Source: Phyllobacteriaceae bacterium
GTDB lineage: Bacteria > Pseudomonadota > Alphaproteobacteria > Rhizobiales > Rhizobiaceae
DNA: 35,910 bases
Reading direction: 5' to 3'
Assembly (NCBI GenBank): GCA_023954255.1
Contig: JAMLIH010000026.1
Coordinates: 1 to 35,910, forward strand
In this document: positions 1 to 8,032 of the stretch, piece after piece
Layout of the letters: every line of letters begins with the position of its first letter
Position numbering within the stretch: the stretch's first letter is position 1
Program-made: the position numbers and the translations under genes
The notes under the pieces: generated by a model
Database searches by the model: none
The model's input: only the letters and a program-made list of their open reading frames with translations
Told to the model about the DNA's origin: nothing

Positions 1-664
1 GCGTTCCCGCCGGCGCATCGGGTAGACGGGCAAGCACGAGATGGCAAATATTGTCCGTCATGTCGTGTTCGCCATAGGTGATGAATATCTTCTGGCCGAA
101 GATACGGTAGGTGCCGTCGCCCTGAGGTTCGGCGCGGGCCTTGAGCGCGGCAAGATCAGTGCCGGCCTGTGGCTCTGTCAGGTTCATCGTGCCGGTCCAT
201 TGACCGGAAACAATCTTCGCCAGGAACCTGTCCTTCAGGTCCTGCGAACCGTGCTTGTCCAGCGCCTCGATGGCACCGACCGTCAGCAGCGGGCAGAGCG
301 CCCAGGCCATGGAGGCCGAGTTCCACATTTCCGAGGCCGCCAGCGCCATCATCGTGCCCAGTTCCTGGCCACCATAGGCCTCGGGTGCTGCAATCGCGTT
401 CCAGCCGGATTCAGCCCAGGCCCTGTAGGTCTCCTTCCAGCCCTGCGGCGTGGTAACGACCGCATCCTTCACGCTCGAGCCGGTCTCGTCGCCGGAGCGG
501 TTGAGCGGGGCGATCTGGTCGGAGGCAAACTTGCCCGCCTCTTCCAGCACCGCATCCACAAGGTCTTCGGAAAGCGCGGTAAACCGGCCCGTTTCCATCG
601 CTTCCTTCATGCCGGCGACATTCTTAAGGGCAAAGGCGATTTCCGACACCGGGGCGCGATACAT
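1..664 (-). CDS. Acyl-CoA dehydrogenase, DmdC-type (N-terminal part, cut by window edge)
   Basis: Flavoprotein that oxidises an acyl-CoA thioester to its 2,3-enoyl form and passes electrons to ETF. The visible 221 codons start MYRAPVSEIAFALKN and include FASDQIAPLNRSGDETG, WNAIAAPEAYGG and the substrate/FAD-site stretch GTMNLTEPQAGTDLAAL. This N-terminus, with the extra MYRAPV leader, is typical of the roughly 590-residue long-chain/3-methylmercaptopropionyl-CoA dehydrogenase (DmdC/FadE-like) subfamily rather than short 380-residue enzymes. The ATG at 664 is preceded by AGGAGG at 671-676 (complement), six bases away, so the start is secure. The C-terminal two thirds, including the catalytic base, lie outside the window. 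The substrate cannot be told from this part. The gene is divergent from tsaC and has a palindromic operator upstream at 727-742. Confidence 0.9.
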   Translation of the reverse strand, partial: MYRAPVSEIAFALKNVAGMKEAMETGRFTALSEDLVDAVLEEAGKFASDQIAPLNRSGDETGSSVKDAVVTTPQGWKETYRAWAESGWNAIAAPEAYGGQELGTMMALAASEMWNSASMAWALCPLLTVGAIEALDKHGSQDLKDRFLAKIVSGQWTGTMNLTEPQAGTDLAALKARAEPQGDGTYRIFGQKIFITYGEHDMTDNICHLVLARLPDAPAGT

Positions 665-726
665 GGGGTTCCTCCTCACAAGGCAGAAAGCATAGCGGCT
701 GAAAGCTGCCGGAGCGCTACAGGATT

Positions 727-742
727 TTGACGTTTACGTCAA
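727..742. promoter_or_regulatory. Palindromic operator upstream of acyl-CoA dehydrogenase (LiuR-like)
   Basis: TTGACGTTTACGTCAA is a perfect inverted repeat: two 7-base arms with two central bases. It lies 63 bases before the acyl-CoA dehydrogenase ATG and 134 bases before tsaC. The shape resembles operators described for MerR-family regulators of branched-chain amino acid and acyl-CoA catabolism (LiuR). The palindrome is seen directly; the regulator is an inference, and no regulator gene lies in the window. Confidence 0.55.
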
Positions 743-875
743 TTAAACCTGTGGCCAACGACCAATTCCCGGCCGCGATCGCCGATGACCTTACCCGCGT
801 TGTCCGCAGCGGGAAATCACTCTTTGCGAAACGGGCGGCAACCCGATATGGAACAGCCTTAAACGGGTTCGTGCC

Positions 876-1859
876 ATGCCGGAAATCATCGCAGCCAATC
901 ACAGCACAGACGCGCTCAACCGCGCCATTGCCAGGCTGCGGGCAGGCGAACTCGTGGCGATCCCCACCGAAACCGTCTACGGCCTTGCTGCCGACGCCAC
1001 CAATGGCGAAGCGGTGGCGAAAATCTTCGCGACAAAGCAGCGACCGAGCTTCAATCCGCTGATCTGCCATGTGGACGGCGTGGTGATGGCGCAGGAGTAC
1101 GGCAAATTCGGCACGGTAGCGGAGCGGCTTGCCAATACCTTCTGGCCGGGTCCGCTGACCCTTGTTGTGCCGCTCAGGGCCGACAGCGGCATCCACGATC
1201 TGGTGACCGCAGGTCTCGGCAGCGTCGGGCTCAGATGCCCGCGAGGGTTTTCCCGGCAGGTGATTTCGGCCTTCGGCAGGCCGCTGGCCGCCCCAAGCGC
1301 CAACCGATCAGGCCGCATCTCGCCCACCACCGCGCAGCATGTGGCGGAAGAGTTTTCCGGTGAGGATCTGCTCATTCTGGATGCCGGAGCCTGCGAAGCC
1401 GGTCTTGAATCGACCATCGTCAAGATCGACGGCAACCGGCTTTACCTGCTGCGGCCGGGCGTCATCACCGCCGAAGAGATTGCCGAAGTCGCAGGCATGC
1501 CGGTCGAGCTTCCCCCTGCAGACGGGAAGGTGCAGGCGCCCGGCATGATGAAAAGCCATTATGCCCCGGATGCGCAGGTCATGCTCGATTGCGAGGCCTG
1601 CCCCGATGGCGCCGCCTGGCTCGGCTTCGGCAACCGGGTGAAACCGGAAAACGCTGCTACCGGTCTCAATCTGAGCGAAACAAGCAATCTGGTCGAGGCG
1701 GCAGCCAATCTCTACGCCTATCTCAAGCAGCTTGACGAAAGCGGTGCCAGCCTCATTTGCGTCTCGCCCGTCCCGCAGGAAGAGTTGGGCATTGCCATCA
1801 ACGACCGCTTGCGGCGCGCTGCTGCACCACGGGCTTCCAAATCCGGGGAGGCTGTCTGA
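876..1859 (+). CDS. tsaC: L-threonylcarbamoyladenylate synthase (TsaC/Sua5, long form)
   Basis: Makes L-threonylcarbamoyl-AMP from threonine, bicarbonate and ATP, the first step in t6A37 modification of ANN-decoding tRNAs in the cytoplasm. The 327-residue product has the YrdC fold at about residues 10-195: AIPTETVYGLAADATN, the KQRPSFNPLICHV nucleotide-binding segment, and PSANRSGRISPTTA. A Sua5 C-terminal domain follows at about 200-320, after the linker APGMMKSHYAPDA. The length matches Sua5 rather than the short TsaC of about 190 residues. No strong ribosome binding site precedes the ATG, but the homologous N-terminus begins within about ten residues of it. The TGA stop overlaps the ATG of the next gene (TGATG), so the two are probably translationally coupled. 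Confidence 0.93.
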   Translation: MPEIIAANHSTDALNRAIARLRAGELVAIPTETVYGLAADATNGEAVAKIFATKQRPSFNPLICHVDGVVMAQEYGKFGTVAERLANTFWPGPLTLVVPLRADSGIHDLVTAGLGSVGLRCPRGFSRQVISAFGRPLAAPSANRSGRISPTTAQHVAEEFSGEDLLILDAGACEAGLESTIVKIDGNRLYLLRPGVITAEEIAEVAGMPVELPPADGKVQAPGMMKSHYAPDAQVMLDCEACPDGAAWLGFGNRVKPENAATGLNLSETSNLVEAAANLYAYLKQLDESGASLICVSPVPQEELGIAINDRLRRAAAPRASKSGEAV

Positions 1860-3280
1860 TGGCAACGGTTCCCGGCAAGGATCTGCTTGCGCAGTTCACG
1901 GCAATCGTCGGCAAGGCCAATACGCTGACGCCGGAAGACGATCTTACCCATTACACGCACGAGAACCGCGACATCGTTATCGGCAGCACGCCGCTTGTGC
2001 TGAAACCTGCCAGCACTGAAGAAGTGGCGGCGATCATGACGCTCGCCAACGAAACGAGAACGGCCATCGTTCCACAGGGCGGGCATACGGGCCATGCGGC
2101 AGGCGGCGTACCCGATGAAAGCGGCTGCCAGATCGTGCTTTCGATGGAGCGGATGAACCGCATCCGCGAGATCGACACGGCAGGCAAAACGATGACGGTC
2201 GAGGCCGGCGTCATCCTGCAGACAATCCAGCAGGCGGCTGAGGCCCATGATCTTCTGTTTCCCCTTTCGCTGGCATCGGAGGGTTCGTGCCAGATCGGCG
2301 GCAACATCTCGACCAATGCCGGCGGCACCGGCGTGCTTTCCTACGGCAACACGCGTGAGCTGGTACTCGGCCTCGAGGCGGTAACCCCGCAAGGGGAAAT
2401 CTGGAACGGGCTTACCAAGCTGAAGAAGGACAATACCGGCTACGATCTGAAAGACCTCATCATCGGTGCGGAGGGAACGCTGGGCGTGGTCACTGCAGCG
2501 GTGGTGAAACTGTTTCCGAAACCGAAGGGAAAGGCGGCGGCATGGATTGGCCTTGCCACGCCAAAGCATGCACTCGACCTGCTCAACGGAGCGCTGGAAA
2601 AAGCCGGGCGCTCGCTGACGGCGTTCGAGTTCATGCCGCGCATCGGCGTCGATGCGGTGTTCGACCACTATCCGCAGATCCGCAATCCGCTCGCCGCACG
2701 CCATGACTGGCAGGTGCTGATGGAGATTTCGTCTGCCCGTTCGCAGCGGGATGCAGAAACAGAACTGGAAACCCTGCTCGGTGCCGCACTCGAAGATGGC
2801 ACAATCGAGGACGCGGCGGTCTCGACAAGCGAGGCGCAGCGGCTTTCCTTCTGGATGATCCGCGAGATCATGCCGGAATCCCAGAAACGGCTCGGCGGCT
2901 CGATCAAGCATGACATCTCGGTTGCCGTGCACCGCATTCCCGAATTCATCGAGCGGGCGGCTCCCATCGTCGAAGCCGCATTTCCCGGCGCCCGGCCCTT
3001 CCCCTTCGGCCATATGGGCGATGGCAATATCCACTACAATGTGAGCCAGCCCGCGGGCATGGCCAGCGAAGAATTTCTGGCGGGACGCGAGCGCGTTCAG
3101 GATGCCGTCCATGCGCTGGTGACCGGGATGGATGGTTCGATTTCGGCCGAGCACGGTATCGGGCGGCTGAAGCGCGACCTGCTGGCAAGAACCAAGGACC
3201 CGGCAGCGCTTGCCATGATGCGTGCCATCAAGCAGGCGCTCGACCCCAACGGCATCATGAATCCCGGCAAGGTGATCTGA
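1859..3280 (+). CDS. FAD-binding oxidoreductase, D-2-hydroxyglutarate/D-lactate dehydrogenase-like (GlcD family)
   Basis: Oxidises a D-2-hydroxy acid using FAD (PCMH-type flavin domain plus FAD-oxidase C-terminal domain). The product has 473 residues. Seen in order: PQGGHTGHAAGG near residue 72; the flavin site GSCQIGGNISTNAGGTGVL near 143; DNTGYDLKDLIIGAEGTLG near 192; HMGDGNIHYNV near 384; and EHGIGRLKRDLL near 430. The last two are the metal/substrate-binding histidine motifs of the D-lactate/D-2-hydroxyglutarate dehydrogenase group. GGGGAGG at 1844-1850 supports the start at 1859, which overlaps the tsaC stop; an in-frame start at 1757 would lie inside tsaC and is not used. The exact substrate (D-2-hydroxyglutarate, D-lactate or glycolate) cannot be decided from sequence. 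Confidence 0.9.
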   Translation: MATVPGKDLLAQFTAIVGKANTLTPEDDLTHYTHENRDIVIGSTPLVLKPASTEEVAAIMTLANETRTAIVPQGGHTGHAAGGVPDESGCQIVLSMERMNRIREIDTAGKTMTVEAGVILQTIQQAAEAHDLLFPLSLASEGSCQIGGNISTNAGGTGVLSYGNTRELVLGLEAVTPQGEIWNGLTKLKKDNTGYDLKDLIIGAEGTLGVVTAAVVKLFPKPKGKAAAWIGLATPKHALDLLNGALEKAGRSLTAFEFMPRIGVDAVFDHYPQIRNPLAARHDWQVLMEISSARSQRDAETELETLLGAALEDGTIEDAAVSTSEAQRLSFWMIREIMPESQKRLGGSIKHDISVAVHRIPEFIERAAPIVEAAFPGARPFPFGHMGDGNIHYNVSQPAGMASEEFLAGRERVQDAVHALVTGMDGSISAEHGIGRLKRDLLARTKDPAALAMMRAIKQALDPNGIMNPGKVI

Positions 3281-3314
3281 AGCATAGTACTGGCGGGCCT
3301 TAACCTCCTGAAAA

Positions 3315-3381
3315 GAATCCTTTTTTCTTTCTTACCCCCTGTAATCATTCAATAACCACAGATCGGGGTAAGGAAGGATTC
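3315..3381. repeat. Long interrupted inverted repeat between FAD-oxidase and DUF6101 gene
   Basis: The left side has GAATCCTT (3315-3322), eight T/C-rich bases, then CTTACCCC (3331-3338). The right side has GGGGTAAG (3365-3372), one G, then AAGGATTC (3374-3381). Both 8-base arms pair perfectly, giving a 16-bp stem with an asymmetric 8/1 internal loop and a 26-base terminal loop. No T-run follows on the plus strand. It could act as a structured 5' leader for the gene at 3514 or stabilise the 3' end of the upstream message. Confidence 0.6.
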
Positions 3382-3513
3382 ACCCTCTCTCTTAAGCGAA
3401 TTGGGGGATGCCTCTGCTATTCTCCCTCTCACACGGAAAACAAAAACAACAATATCCGTGAACAGAAGCACCGGCAAAGAACCGGGCTCTGAAGGGAAGA
3501 CAGAGAGGCAACA

Positions 3514-4098
3514 ATGGTCAAGAAGGCCGCCGCTGCAGCACCTGCTGCCAACGAGAAGCATCCTGGAAAAAAGCAACAGGGTTTTTTCCGCCTGGACCCG
3601 TATGCGATCCCCGACCGGATCGCATTTTCCCACAACGATATTCACTATACGCTCGACCGTACCGGCGTGTCGGTGAAGATGAACATGCCGCAATCGGGCC
3701 TGCCGCTTTCCTTTGCGCTGCCGGCACGTTCCTTCAAGGGCGTCGCCGCGCGTTGCGTGGAACATGAAGATGGCAGCCGCACGGTTTCGCTGGAACTTCA
3801 CCATCACGATCCGGCGCTGTGCATTCCGGTACTCGTTGCCGGTGACCTCGACGACATTGCGGCGGACTGGCATTCCTGGAGCCGGCTGATGCGGTTGCCC
3901 ATGCTGATTATCGAAGCAGACGGCATGGCCCGGCCGGTCAGAAACGAACTCGGCGCTGTCATGGTCGAAGACCCGATCGCGCGCCGCAAGCGGATTACCG
4001 CCATCCGGCACCGGCCGTGGTTCCTGCGCCGCCGCAAGTCCGGCGCGGTCAGCGAGGTAACCCGGCTCAGCGCTGCGGAAATCATCGCGCGCAACTAA
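3514..4098 (+). CDS. Hypothetical protein, DUF6101-like, rhizobial type
   Basis: A 194-residue cytoplasmic protein without signal peptide or membrane segment. It begins with an Ala/Lys-rich tail (MVKKAAAAAPAANEK), followed by GFFRLDPYAIPDRIAF and a core whose alternating hydrophobic pattern suggests beta-strands (GVSVKMNMPQSGLPLSFALP, SRTVSLELHHHDPALCIPVL). A basic C-terminal part (IARRKRITAIRHRPWFLRRRK) ends the protein. I recall similar proteins as DUF6101, found mainly in Hyphomicrobiales and without known function; this assignment is from memory. The gene stands alone with a 233-base upstream region containing a long inverted repeat, and it faces ubiA tail to tail. The Arg-rich end could bind nucleic acid or membrane phospholipid, but this is only a guess. 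Confidence 0.75.
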   Translation: MVKKAAAAAPAANEKHPGKKQQGFFRLDPYAIPDRIAFSHNDIHYTLDRTGVSVKMNMPQSGLPLSFALPARSFKGVAARCVEHEDGSRTVSLELHHHDPALCIPVLVAGDLDDIAADWHSWSRLMRLPMLIIEADGMARPVRNELGAVMVEDPIARRKRITAIRHRPWFLRRRKSGAVSEVTRLSAAEIIARN

Positions 4099-4126
4099 GC
4101 AAACTATTCAGATTGGCGAAGCCAAA

Positions 4127-4160
4127 GGGCGGTGCGAGACGGGGAACCGGCGCGCCGCCC
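4127..4160. terminator. Possible bidirectional hairpin between convergent genes
   Basis: GGGCGGTGCG (4127-4136) pairs with CGCGCCGCCC (4151-4160) over ten positions with one G-T wobble and a 14-base loop. It sits 28 bases after the DUF6101 stop and 86 bases after the ubiA stop on the other strand. There is no T-run, so intrinsic termination is uncertain. Confidence 0.35.
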
Positions 4161-4245
4161 GACCAATATCCGGTATCGATCGCAAGCGGCTGCACCGTGC
4201 TTACCCAACTGCGCGGCTCGCTCTTTGCTCGCCCGGGATTTCCGA

Positions 4246-5214
4246 TCAGAACTGCGGCAACAACGCCGAAGCAAACAGCCCTGCAAACAGGAGCCAGCCG
4301 AAGCCGCTGTTCGACTTGAACCGGTAGAGACAATTGGCAGGATCGTGAATGTCCAGGGTCTTTACCTGCCAGATCATGTGACCGGCGCCGGCAGCAAGGC
4401 CGAGCCAGGCAGGCCACGGCATGGCAGTGAGCCAGAAGGCAATCGCGAACAGAGCGAGTGCTGCCGCATAAAGCGCGGAGACCGCAGGTTTCGTATTCCC
4501 GGCAAAGAGCCGCGCCGTCGATTTGACGCCGACAAGCGCGTCATCCTCGATGTCCTGATGGGCATAGATCGTATCATAGGCGATCACCCAGAAGATGCAG
4601 CCGATGTAGAGAATGACGGCGGGCCAGTTCATCGCGTCCATGATCGCCGTCCAGCCGACCAGCGCACCCCAGGAAAAGGCGAAACCGAGAAAAAGCTGCG
4701 GCCACCAGGTGATGCGCTTCATGAACGGATAGACGACGATGGTGACCACCGAGATGAAGCCGGTGACGATGGTTGTCCAGTTGAACTGCAGCAGGATGAC
4801 GAGGCCTGTCAGCAATTGCAGCGCCAGGAAACCCGCTGCCTGCTTTTTGGTGACCCGGCCGGAAGGCAGGGGACGCGAACGGGTACGCGCAACCTGGGCG
4901 TCGATATCCTCATCCACCAGATCGTTATAGGTGCAGCCTGCCCCGCGCATGACGAAGGCACCGGCGGTAAACAGTACCAGCAGCGGCAGCAGCGTGGCCA
5001 GAAATGCCCAACCCATGCCGCCCATGACGGGCAACTGCGTCATGTTTGCCATTGCCATGGTGGCCGACCACCAGCAGGGCCACATCAGCAGTTTCCAGCC
5101 GATCGGACGCTCCCAGCGGGCGAGCTGGGCATAGGGCCAGACCGATTGCGGCAGGAAGCGGTGAACCCAGCTTCCGCGCAACGCGTCGGCGACCATCTTG
5201 TCGGTATCGTTCAT
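4246..5214 (-). CDS. ubiA: 4-hydroxybenzoate polyprenyltransferase
   Basis: Inner-membrane prenyltransferase that attaches the polyprenyl chain to 4-hydroxybenzoate in ubiquinone synthesis. The 322-residue product has about eight or nine hydrophobic segments. Two aspartate-rich Mg-diphosphate motifs are clear: NDLVDEDID at residues 97-105 and YDTIYAHQDIEDD at about 217-229. The conserved RPLPSGR follows the first motif. RWERPIGWKLLMWPCWW near residue 33 is the usual first membrane entry. Length is slightly over the E. coli enzyme (290) because of a longer N-terminus. The side chain it uses is likely made by the polyprenyl synthase at 20032, also in this window. The gene is divergent from the ankyrin gene (155 bases between). 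Confidence 0.95.
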   Translation of the reverse strand: MNDTDKMVADALRGSWVHRFLPQSVWPYAQLARWERPIGWKLLMWPCWWSATMAMANMTQLPVMGGMGWAFLATLLPLLVLFTAGAFVMRGAGCTYNDLVDEDIDAQVARTRSRPLPSGRVTKKQAAGFLALQLLTGLVILLQFNWTTIVTGFISVVTIVVYPFMKRITWWPQLFLGFAFSWGALVGWTAIMDAMNWPAVILYIGCIFWVIAYDTIYAHQDIEDDALVGVKSTARLFAGNTKPAVSALYAAALALFAIAFWLTAMPWPAWLGLAAGAGHMIWQVKTLDIHDPANCLYRFKSNSGFGWLLFAGLFASALLPQF

Positions 5215-5369
5215 GGTGCCTGTTTGGCTGCCGCAGCTGGTCCGGTCAAGCGGCTTGATCGCTATTCCACTTGCCGCTGGAAGTTCCGTTTCCGTTTGAC
5301 AGATTGTTCAGCGCTACCCCGTTGCCTGCCACAATTACCGGCTCTTGAATGTCCGAAAAGGAGCCTTTC

Positions 5370-6044
5370 ATGAAACCCGCCACCCTGTTGCTTGCATTCG
5401 CCCTCATTCCTCTCCTGCCGGCCTTCGCGCAGGCGCAGGTTCCTCCCACCCCGGCGGAAGTTGCCGCCTATGACGGCATTCTGCGCGCTGCCCATGAAGG
5501 CGACGCCATGGCCCTTGAAGCGGCCATCGCAGCAGGCGAACTGGAACGCATGGACGGGTATGGCCGAACCGCCGTTCACATTGCGGCCCACGCCTCCCAC
5601 GAAGCCGCAATCGCGGCACTGGCAAAGGCCGGTGCCGACATGAACAAACTCGAAAACGATGCCTATGACGCCGTTACCATTGCCGCAGTCGCCAACGATA
5701 CCGACATGCTGGAGGCTGCACTTGCCGCCGGCAACAAGCCGACCAACATCACCAGCCGCTATATCGGCACGGCGCTGATTGCCGCTGCCCATCTCGGCCA
5801 TCACGAAGTTGTCCGCATCCTGATCGAGGCCGGCGCACCGCTCGATCACGTCAACAATCTCGGCTGGACGGCGGTGATCGAATCCATCGTGCTTGGCGAT
5901 GGAGGGGAAAACCACCAGAAGACGCTCCGTCATCTGGTGGAGGCAGGCGCCGACATCGCCATTGCCGACAATAGCGGCCGCCTTCCCGTCGATCTGGCAC
6001 GCGAGCGGGGGTACAGCGAGATGGTGAAGCTGCTGGGCGGTTAG
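5370..6044 (+). CDS. Secreted ankyrin-repeat protein
   Basis: A 224-residue periplasmic protein. A Sec signal peptide (MKPATLLLAFALIPLLPAFAQAQ) is cut after about residue 22. It is followed by four to five ankyrin repeats, seen as GYGRTAVHIAAHASHEAAIA, DAYDAVTIAAVANDTDMLEA, YIGTALIAAAHLGHHEVVRI, LGWTAVIESIVLG and NSGRLPVDLARERGYSEMVK. The start at 5370 is chosen because AAGGAG at 5357-5361 lies eight bases upstream and it places the lysine just before the signal hydrophobic core; an in-frame ATG at 5349 would add seven residues. Ankyrin repeats bind protein partners. In rhizobia similar single-domain periplasmic ankyrin proteins are common, and some sit with catalases, but nothing here identifies a partner. 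Confidence 0.88.
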   Translation: MKPATLLLAFALIPLLPAFAQAQVPPTPAEVAAYDGILRAAHEGDAMALEAAIAAGELERMDGYGRTAVHIAAHASHEAAIAALAKAGADMNKLENDAYDAVTIAAVANDTDMLEAALAAGNKPTNITSRYIGTALIAAAHLGHHEVVRILIEAGAPLDHVNNLGWTAVIESIVLGDGGENHQKTLRHLVEAGADIAIADNSGRLPVDLARERGYSEMVKLLGG

Positions 6045-6065
6045 GGAAAGCCTGAGCTTCAAGTT

Positions 6066-6167
6066 CGTCATTCCGGGGCGCCTTGAAGGCGAACCCGGAA
6101 TCCAGGCCCGAGAGCGTTCAGCTCTGGATTCCGGGCTCTGTTCCTGCGGAACAGCCCCGGAATGACG
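6066..6167. repeat. Cloverleaf-forming intergenic palindrome
   Basis: An outer stem CGTCATTCCGGGGC (6066-6079) pairs perfectly with GCCCCGGAATGACG (6154-6167). Inside are three further hairpins: GCCTTGAAGGC (6080-6090); CCCGGAATCCAG (6094-6105) with CTGGATTCCGGG (6124-6135), a perfect 12-bp stem; and TGTTCC-TGC-GGAACA (6139-6153). Together they can fold as a four-way cruciform. Sequences of the CATTCCGGGG...CCCCGGAATG type are scattered between genes in many alphaproteobacteria and look like non-autonomous repeat elements; that statement is from memory. It lies between the ankyrin gene and purD. Confidence 0.85.
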
Positions 6168-6283
6168 AAGAGTCCGTCCACGGTATCTCAACAACTCACA
6201 ACTGTGTTGGGGCAAGCTGTTCCCAAGTCTACCGCCATGTTCTAAGACCGCCACAACGAAGCGAGGAAACGGCGGAACGGGCC

Positions 6284-7570
6284 ATGGATATTCTTCTCAT
6301 CGGCTCCGGCGGGCGCGAACATGCGCTGGCCTGGAAACTGACCCAGTCGCTTCACTGCGACGAACTCTACTGCGCACCGGGCAATGCCGGCATTGCCGAC
6401 CTTGCGACCTGCGTTCCCATCGACCCGATGGACAATGCGGCGATTGTCGCCTTCTGCCGGGAAAAGAATATCGATTTCGTCGTGGTCGGGCCGGAGCAGC
6501 CACTGGTCAACGGGCTGGTGGATGCGCTGGAAGCCGCTGGCTTCGATGCCTTCGGACCGACGCAGGCTGCCGCACAGCTTGAAGGCTCGAAAGGCTTCAC
6601 CAAGGACCTTTGCGCCGAGTATGATATTCCCACTGCTGCCTATCAGCGCTTCAACAACGCGCCCAAGGCCAAGATGTATGTCCGCCAGCAGGGTGCCCCC
6701 ATCGTCATCAAGGCGGACGGGCTTGCAGCCGGAAAGGGCGTCGTCGTTGCCGAGACGGTGGAAGAGGCCTGCGAGGCAATCGACGCCTGTTTCGAGGGTT
6801 CGTTCGGCGAAGCGGGCGCAGAAGTGGTGGTGGAAGAATTCCTTCAGGGCGAGGAAGCGAGCCTGTTTGCCATCTGCGACGGGCAGACCGCCGTGCTGAT
6901 GGGCACGGCCCAGGACCACAAGCGTGTCGGCGACGGTGACACCGGCCCCAATACGGGCGGCATGGGCGCCTACTCCCCCGCTCCCGTCCTGACGCAGGAA
7001 CTGATCGACGAGGCGATGACGGATATCATCGTGCCGACCCTTGCCGGCATGCATGCGAAAGGCCACCCCTTTCGCGGCATCCTCTATGCCGGGCTGATGC
7101 TGACGGCGGACGGGCCGAGCCTGATCGAGTACAACACACGCTTCGGCGACCCGGAATGCCAGGTGCTGATGCCGAGGCTCAAATCCGATCTGGTGGAGCT
7201 GATGCTGGCGTCTTCGAAGGGAAGCCTGCTCGAACTGCCGGAAGCAGAATGGGATGGGCGCACTGCACTGACCGTCGTCATGGCATCGAAGGGCTATCCC
7301 GGAAGCTATGAAAAGAACACGGTGATCGAGGGCATCGAAGACGCCGAAAAGACGGGGACGCTTGTCTTTCACGCCGGAACATCCCGAGGCGGGGATGGCG
7401 CGCTTCTTGCCACCGGAGGGCGCGTCTTGAACGTCACCGGCTTCGGCGATAGCGTCACGCAGGCGCAAAAGGCCGCCTATGAGGGCGTTGCCAAAGTCCG
7501 CTGGAACAACGGCTTTACACGGTCCGATATCGGCTGGCGGGCCATTGCCCGGGAGAAGGAAAGCACATGA
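6284..7570 (+). CDS. purD: Phosphoribosylamine-glycine ligase (GAR synthetase)
   Basis: Second step of de novo purine synthesis: ligates glycine to 5-phosphoribosylamine with ATP, giving GAR. The 428-residue product has the N-terminal [19 protein letters not shown], the ATP-grasp region with [19 protein letters not shown] near residue 143, [17 protein letters not shown] near 184, and the signature [13 protein letters not shown] near 222. [14 protein letters not shown] follows near 285, then the C-terminal GARS domain. The length is normal. The start at 6284 is fixed by homology; an in-frame extension back to 6083 would run through the intergenic cloverleaf palindrome. The TGA stop overlaps the ATG of the next gene. 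Confidence 0.96.
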   Translation: MDILLIGSGGREHALAWKLTQSLHCDELYCAPGNAGIADLATCVPIDPMDNAAIVAFCREKNIDFVVVGPEQPLVNGLVDALEAAGFDAFGPTQAAAQLEGSKGFTKDLCAEYDIPTAAYQRFNNAPKAKMYVRQQGAPIVIKADGLAAGKGVVVAETVEEACEAIDACFEGSFGEAGAEVVVEEFLQGEEASLFAICDGQTAVLMGTAQDHKRVGDGDTGPNTGGMGAYSPAPVLTQELIDEAMTDIIVPTLAGMHAKGHPFRGILYAGLMLTADGPSLIEYNTRFGDPECQVLMPRLKSDLVELMLASSKGSLLELPEAEWDGRTALTVVMASKGYPGSYEKNTVIEGIEDAEKTGTLVFHAGTSRGGDGALLATGGRVLNVTGFGDSVTQAQKAAYEGVAKVRWNNGFTRSDIGWRAIAREKEST

Positions 7571-7983
7571 TCGTCATAGTGCTGAAATCGCTGCACTTTC
7601 TGGCACTGCTGTTCGGTGCGGCGGCAAGCCTCGGCAACATCTATTTGGCGCTTTCGGCCGGCCCGCACGATCTGGCAGCACCGGGCTTTACCAACATGCT
7701 GCGCAAACTCTACCGGCTGACCGCACTCGGTGCGATCACCGTACTGTGGATTACCGGCCTGCTGCTGATGGTATGGCGCTACGGCATCTGGGTGGAAGGG
7801 TTCGCCTTCAGCGCCAAGATCATGCTGGCAGTGGCGCTGACGGCGATCATCTTCTTTCTCAATGTGATGGCGCCGGGTTGGGCACGCAATGGCGGCCCGC
7901 CTTCCTATGTGCCGGCACTGCACTGGGTTGGCAGCGCCTGCCTGATCGGCATTGTCGTCTTCGCGGTGATTGCGTTTAACTGA
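7567..7983 (+). CDS. Small four-helix membrane protein of unknown function
   Basis: A 138-residue integral membrane protein with four predicted helices at about residues 4-26, 50-72, 80-101 and 115-136. Histidines H10 ([19 protein letters not shown]) and H119 (ALHWVGSA) lie in helices 1 and 4, a pattern reminiscent of CopD/HemJ/DUF2269-like helix bundles that bind haem, though overall similarity to any of these is weak by eye. The ATG overlaps the purD stop (ATGA), so the two are co-translated; the functional link to purine synthesis is unclear. It is followed by glyS on the opposite strand. Confidence 0.8.
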   Translation: MIVIVLKSLHFLALLFGAAASLGNIYLALSAGPHDLAAPGFTNMLRKLYRLTALGAITVLWITGLLLMVWRYGIWVEGFAFSAKIMLAVALTAIIFFLNVMAPGWARNGGPPSYVPALHWVGSACLIGIVVFAVIAFN

Positions 7984-8004
7984 CGCCCGCTCCAACAACG
8001 CACA

Positions 8005-8030
8005 AAGCCCCTCCACTTGCGCGGAGGCTT
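8005..8030. terminator. Weak convergent hairpin
   Basis: AAGCC..TCC (8005-8014) can pair with GGAGGCTT (8023-8030), with two unpaired C in the left arm. It lies in the 49-base space between the membrane protein and the glyS stop. The short stem and lack of a good T-run make this a weak call. Confidence 0.3.
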
Positions 8031-8032
8031 GA

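Noticed and set aside
1718-3154. Long minus-strand open frame opposite the FAD dehydrogenase (478 codons)
   Set aside because: It mirrors the plus-strand gene, has no recognisable motif and arises from GC-rich codon structure.
4132-5373. 413-codon plus-strand open frame over ubiA
   Set aside because: Shadow of ubiA; no homology visible and no ribosome binding site.
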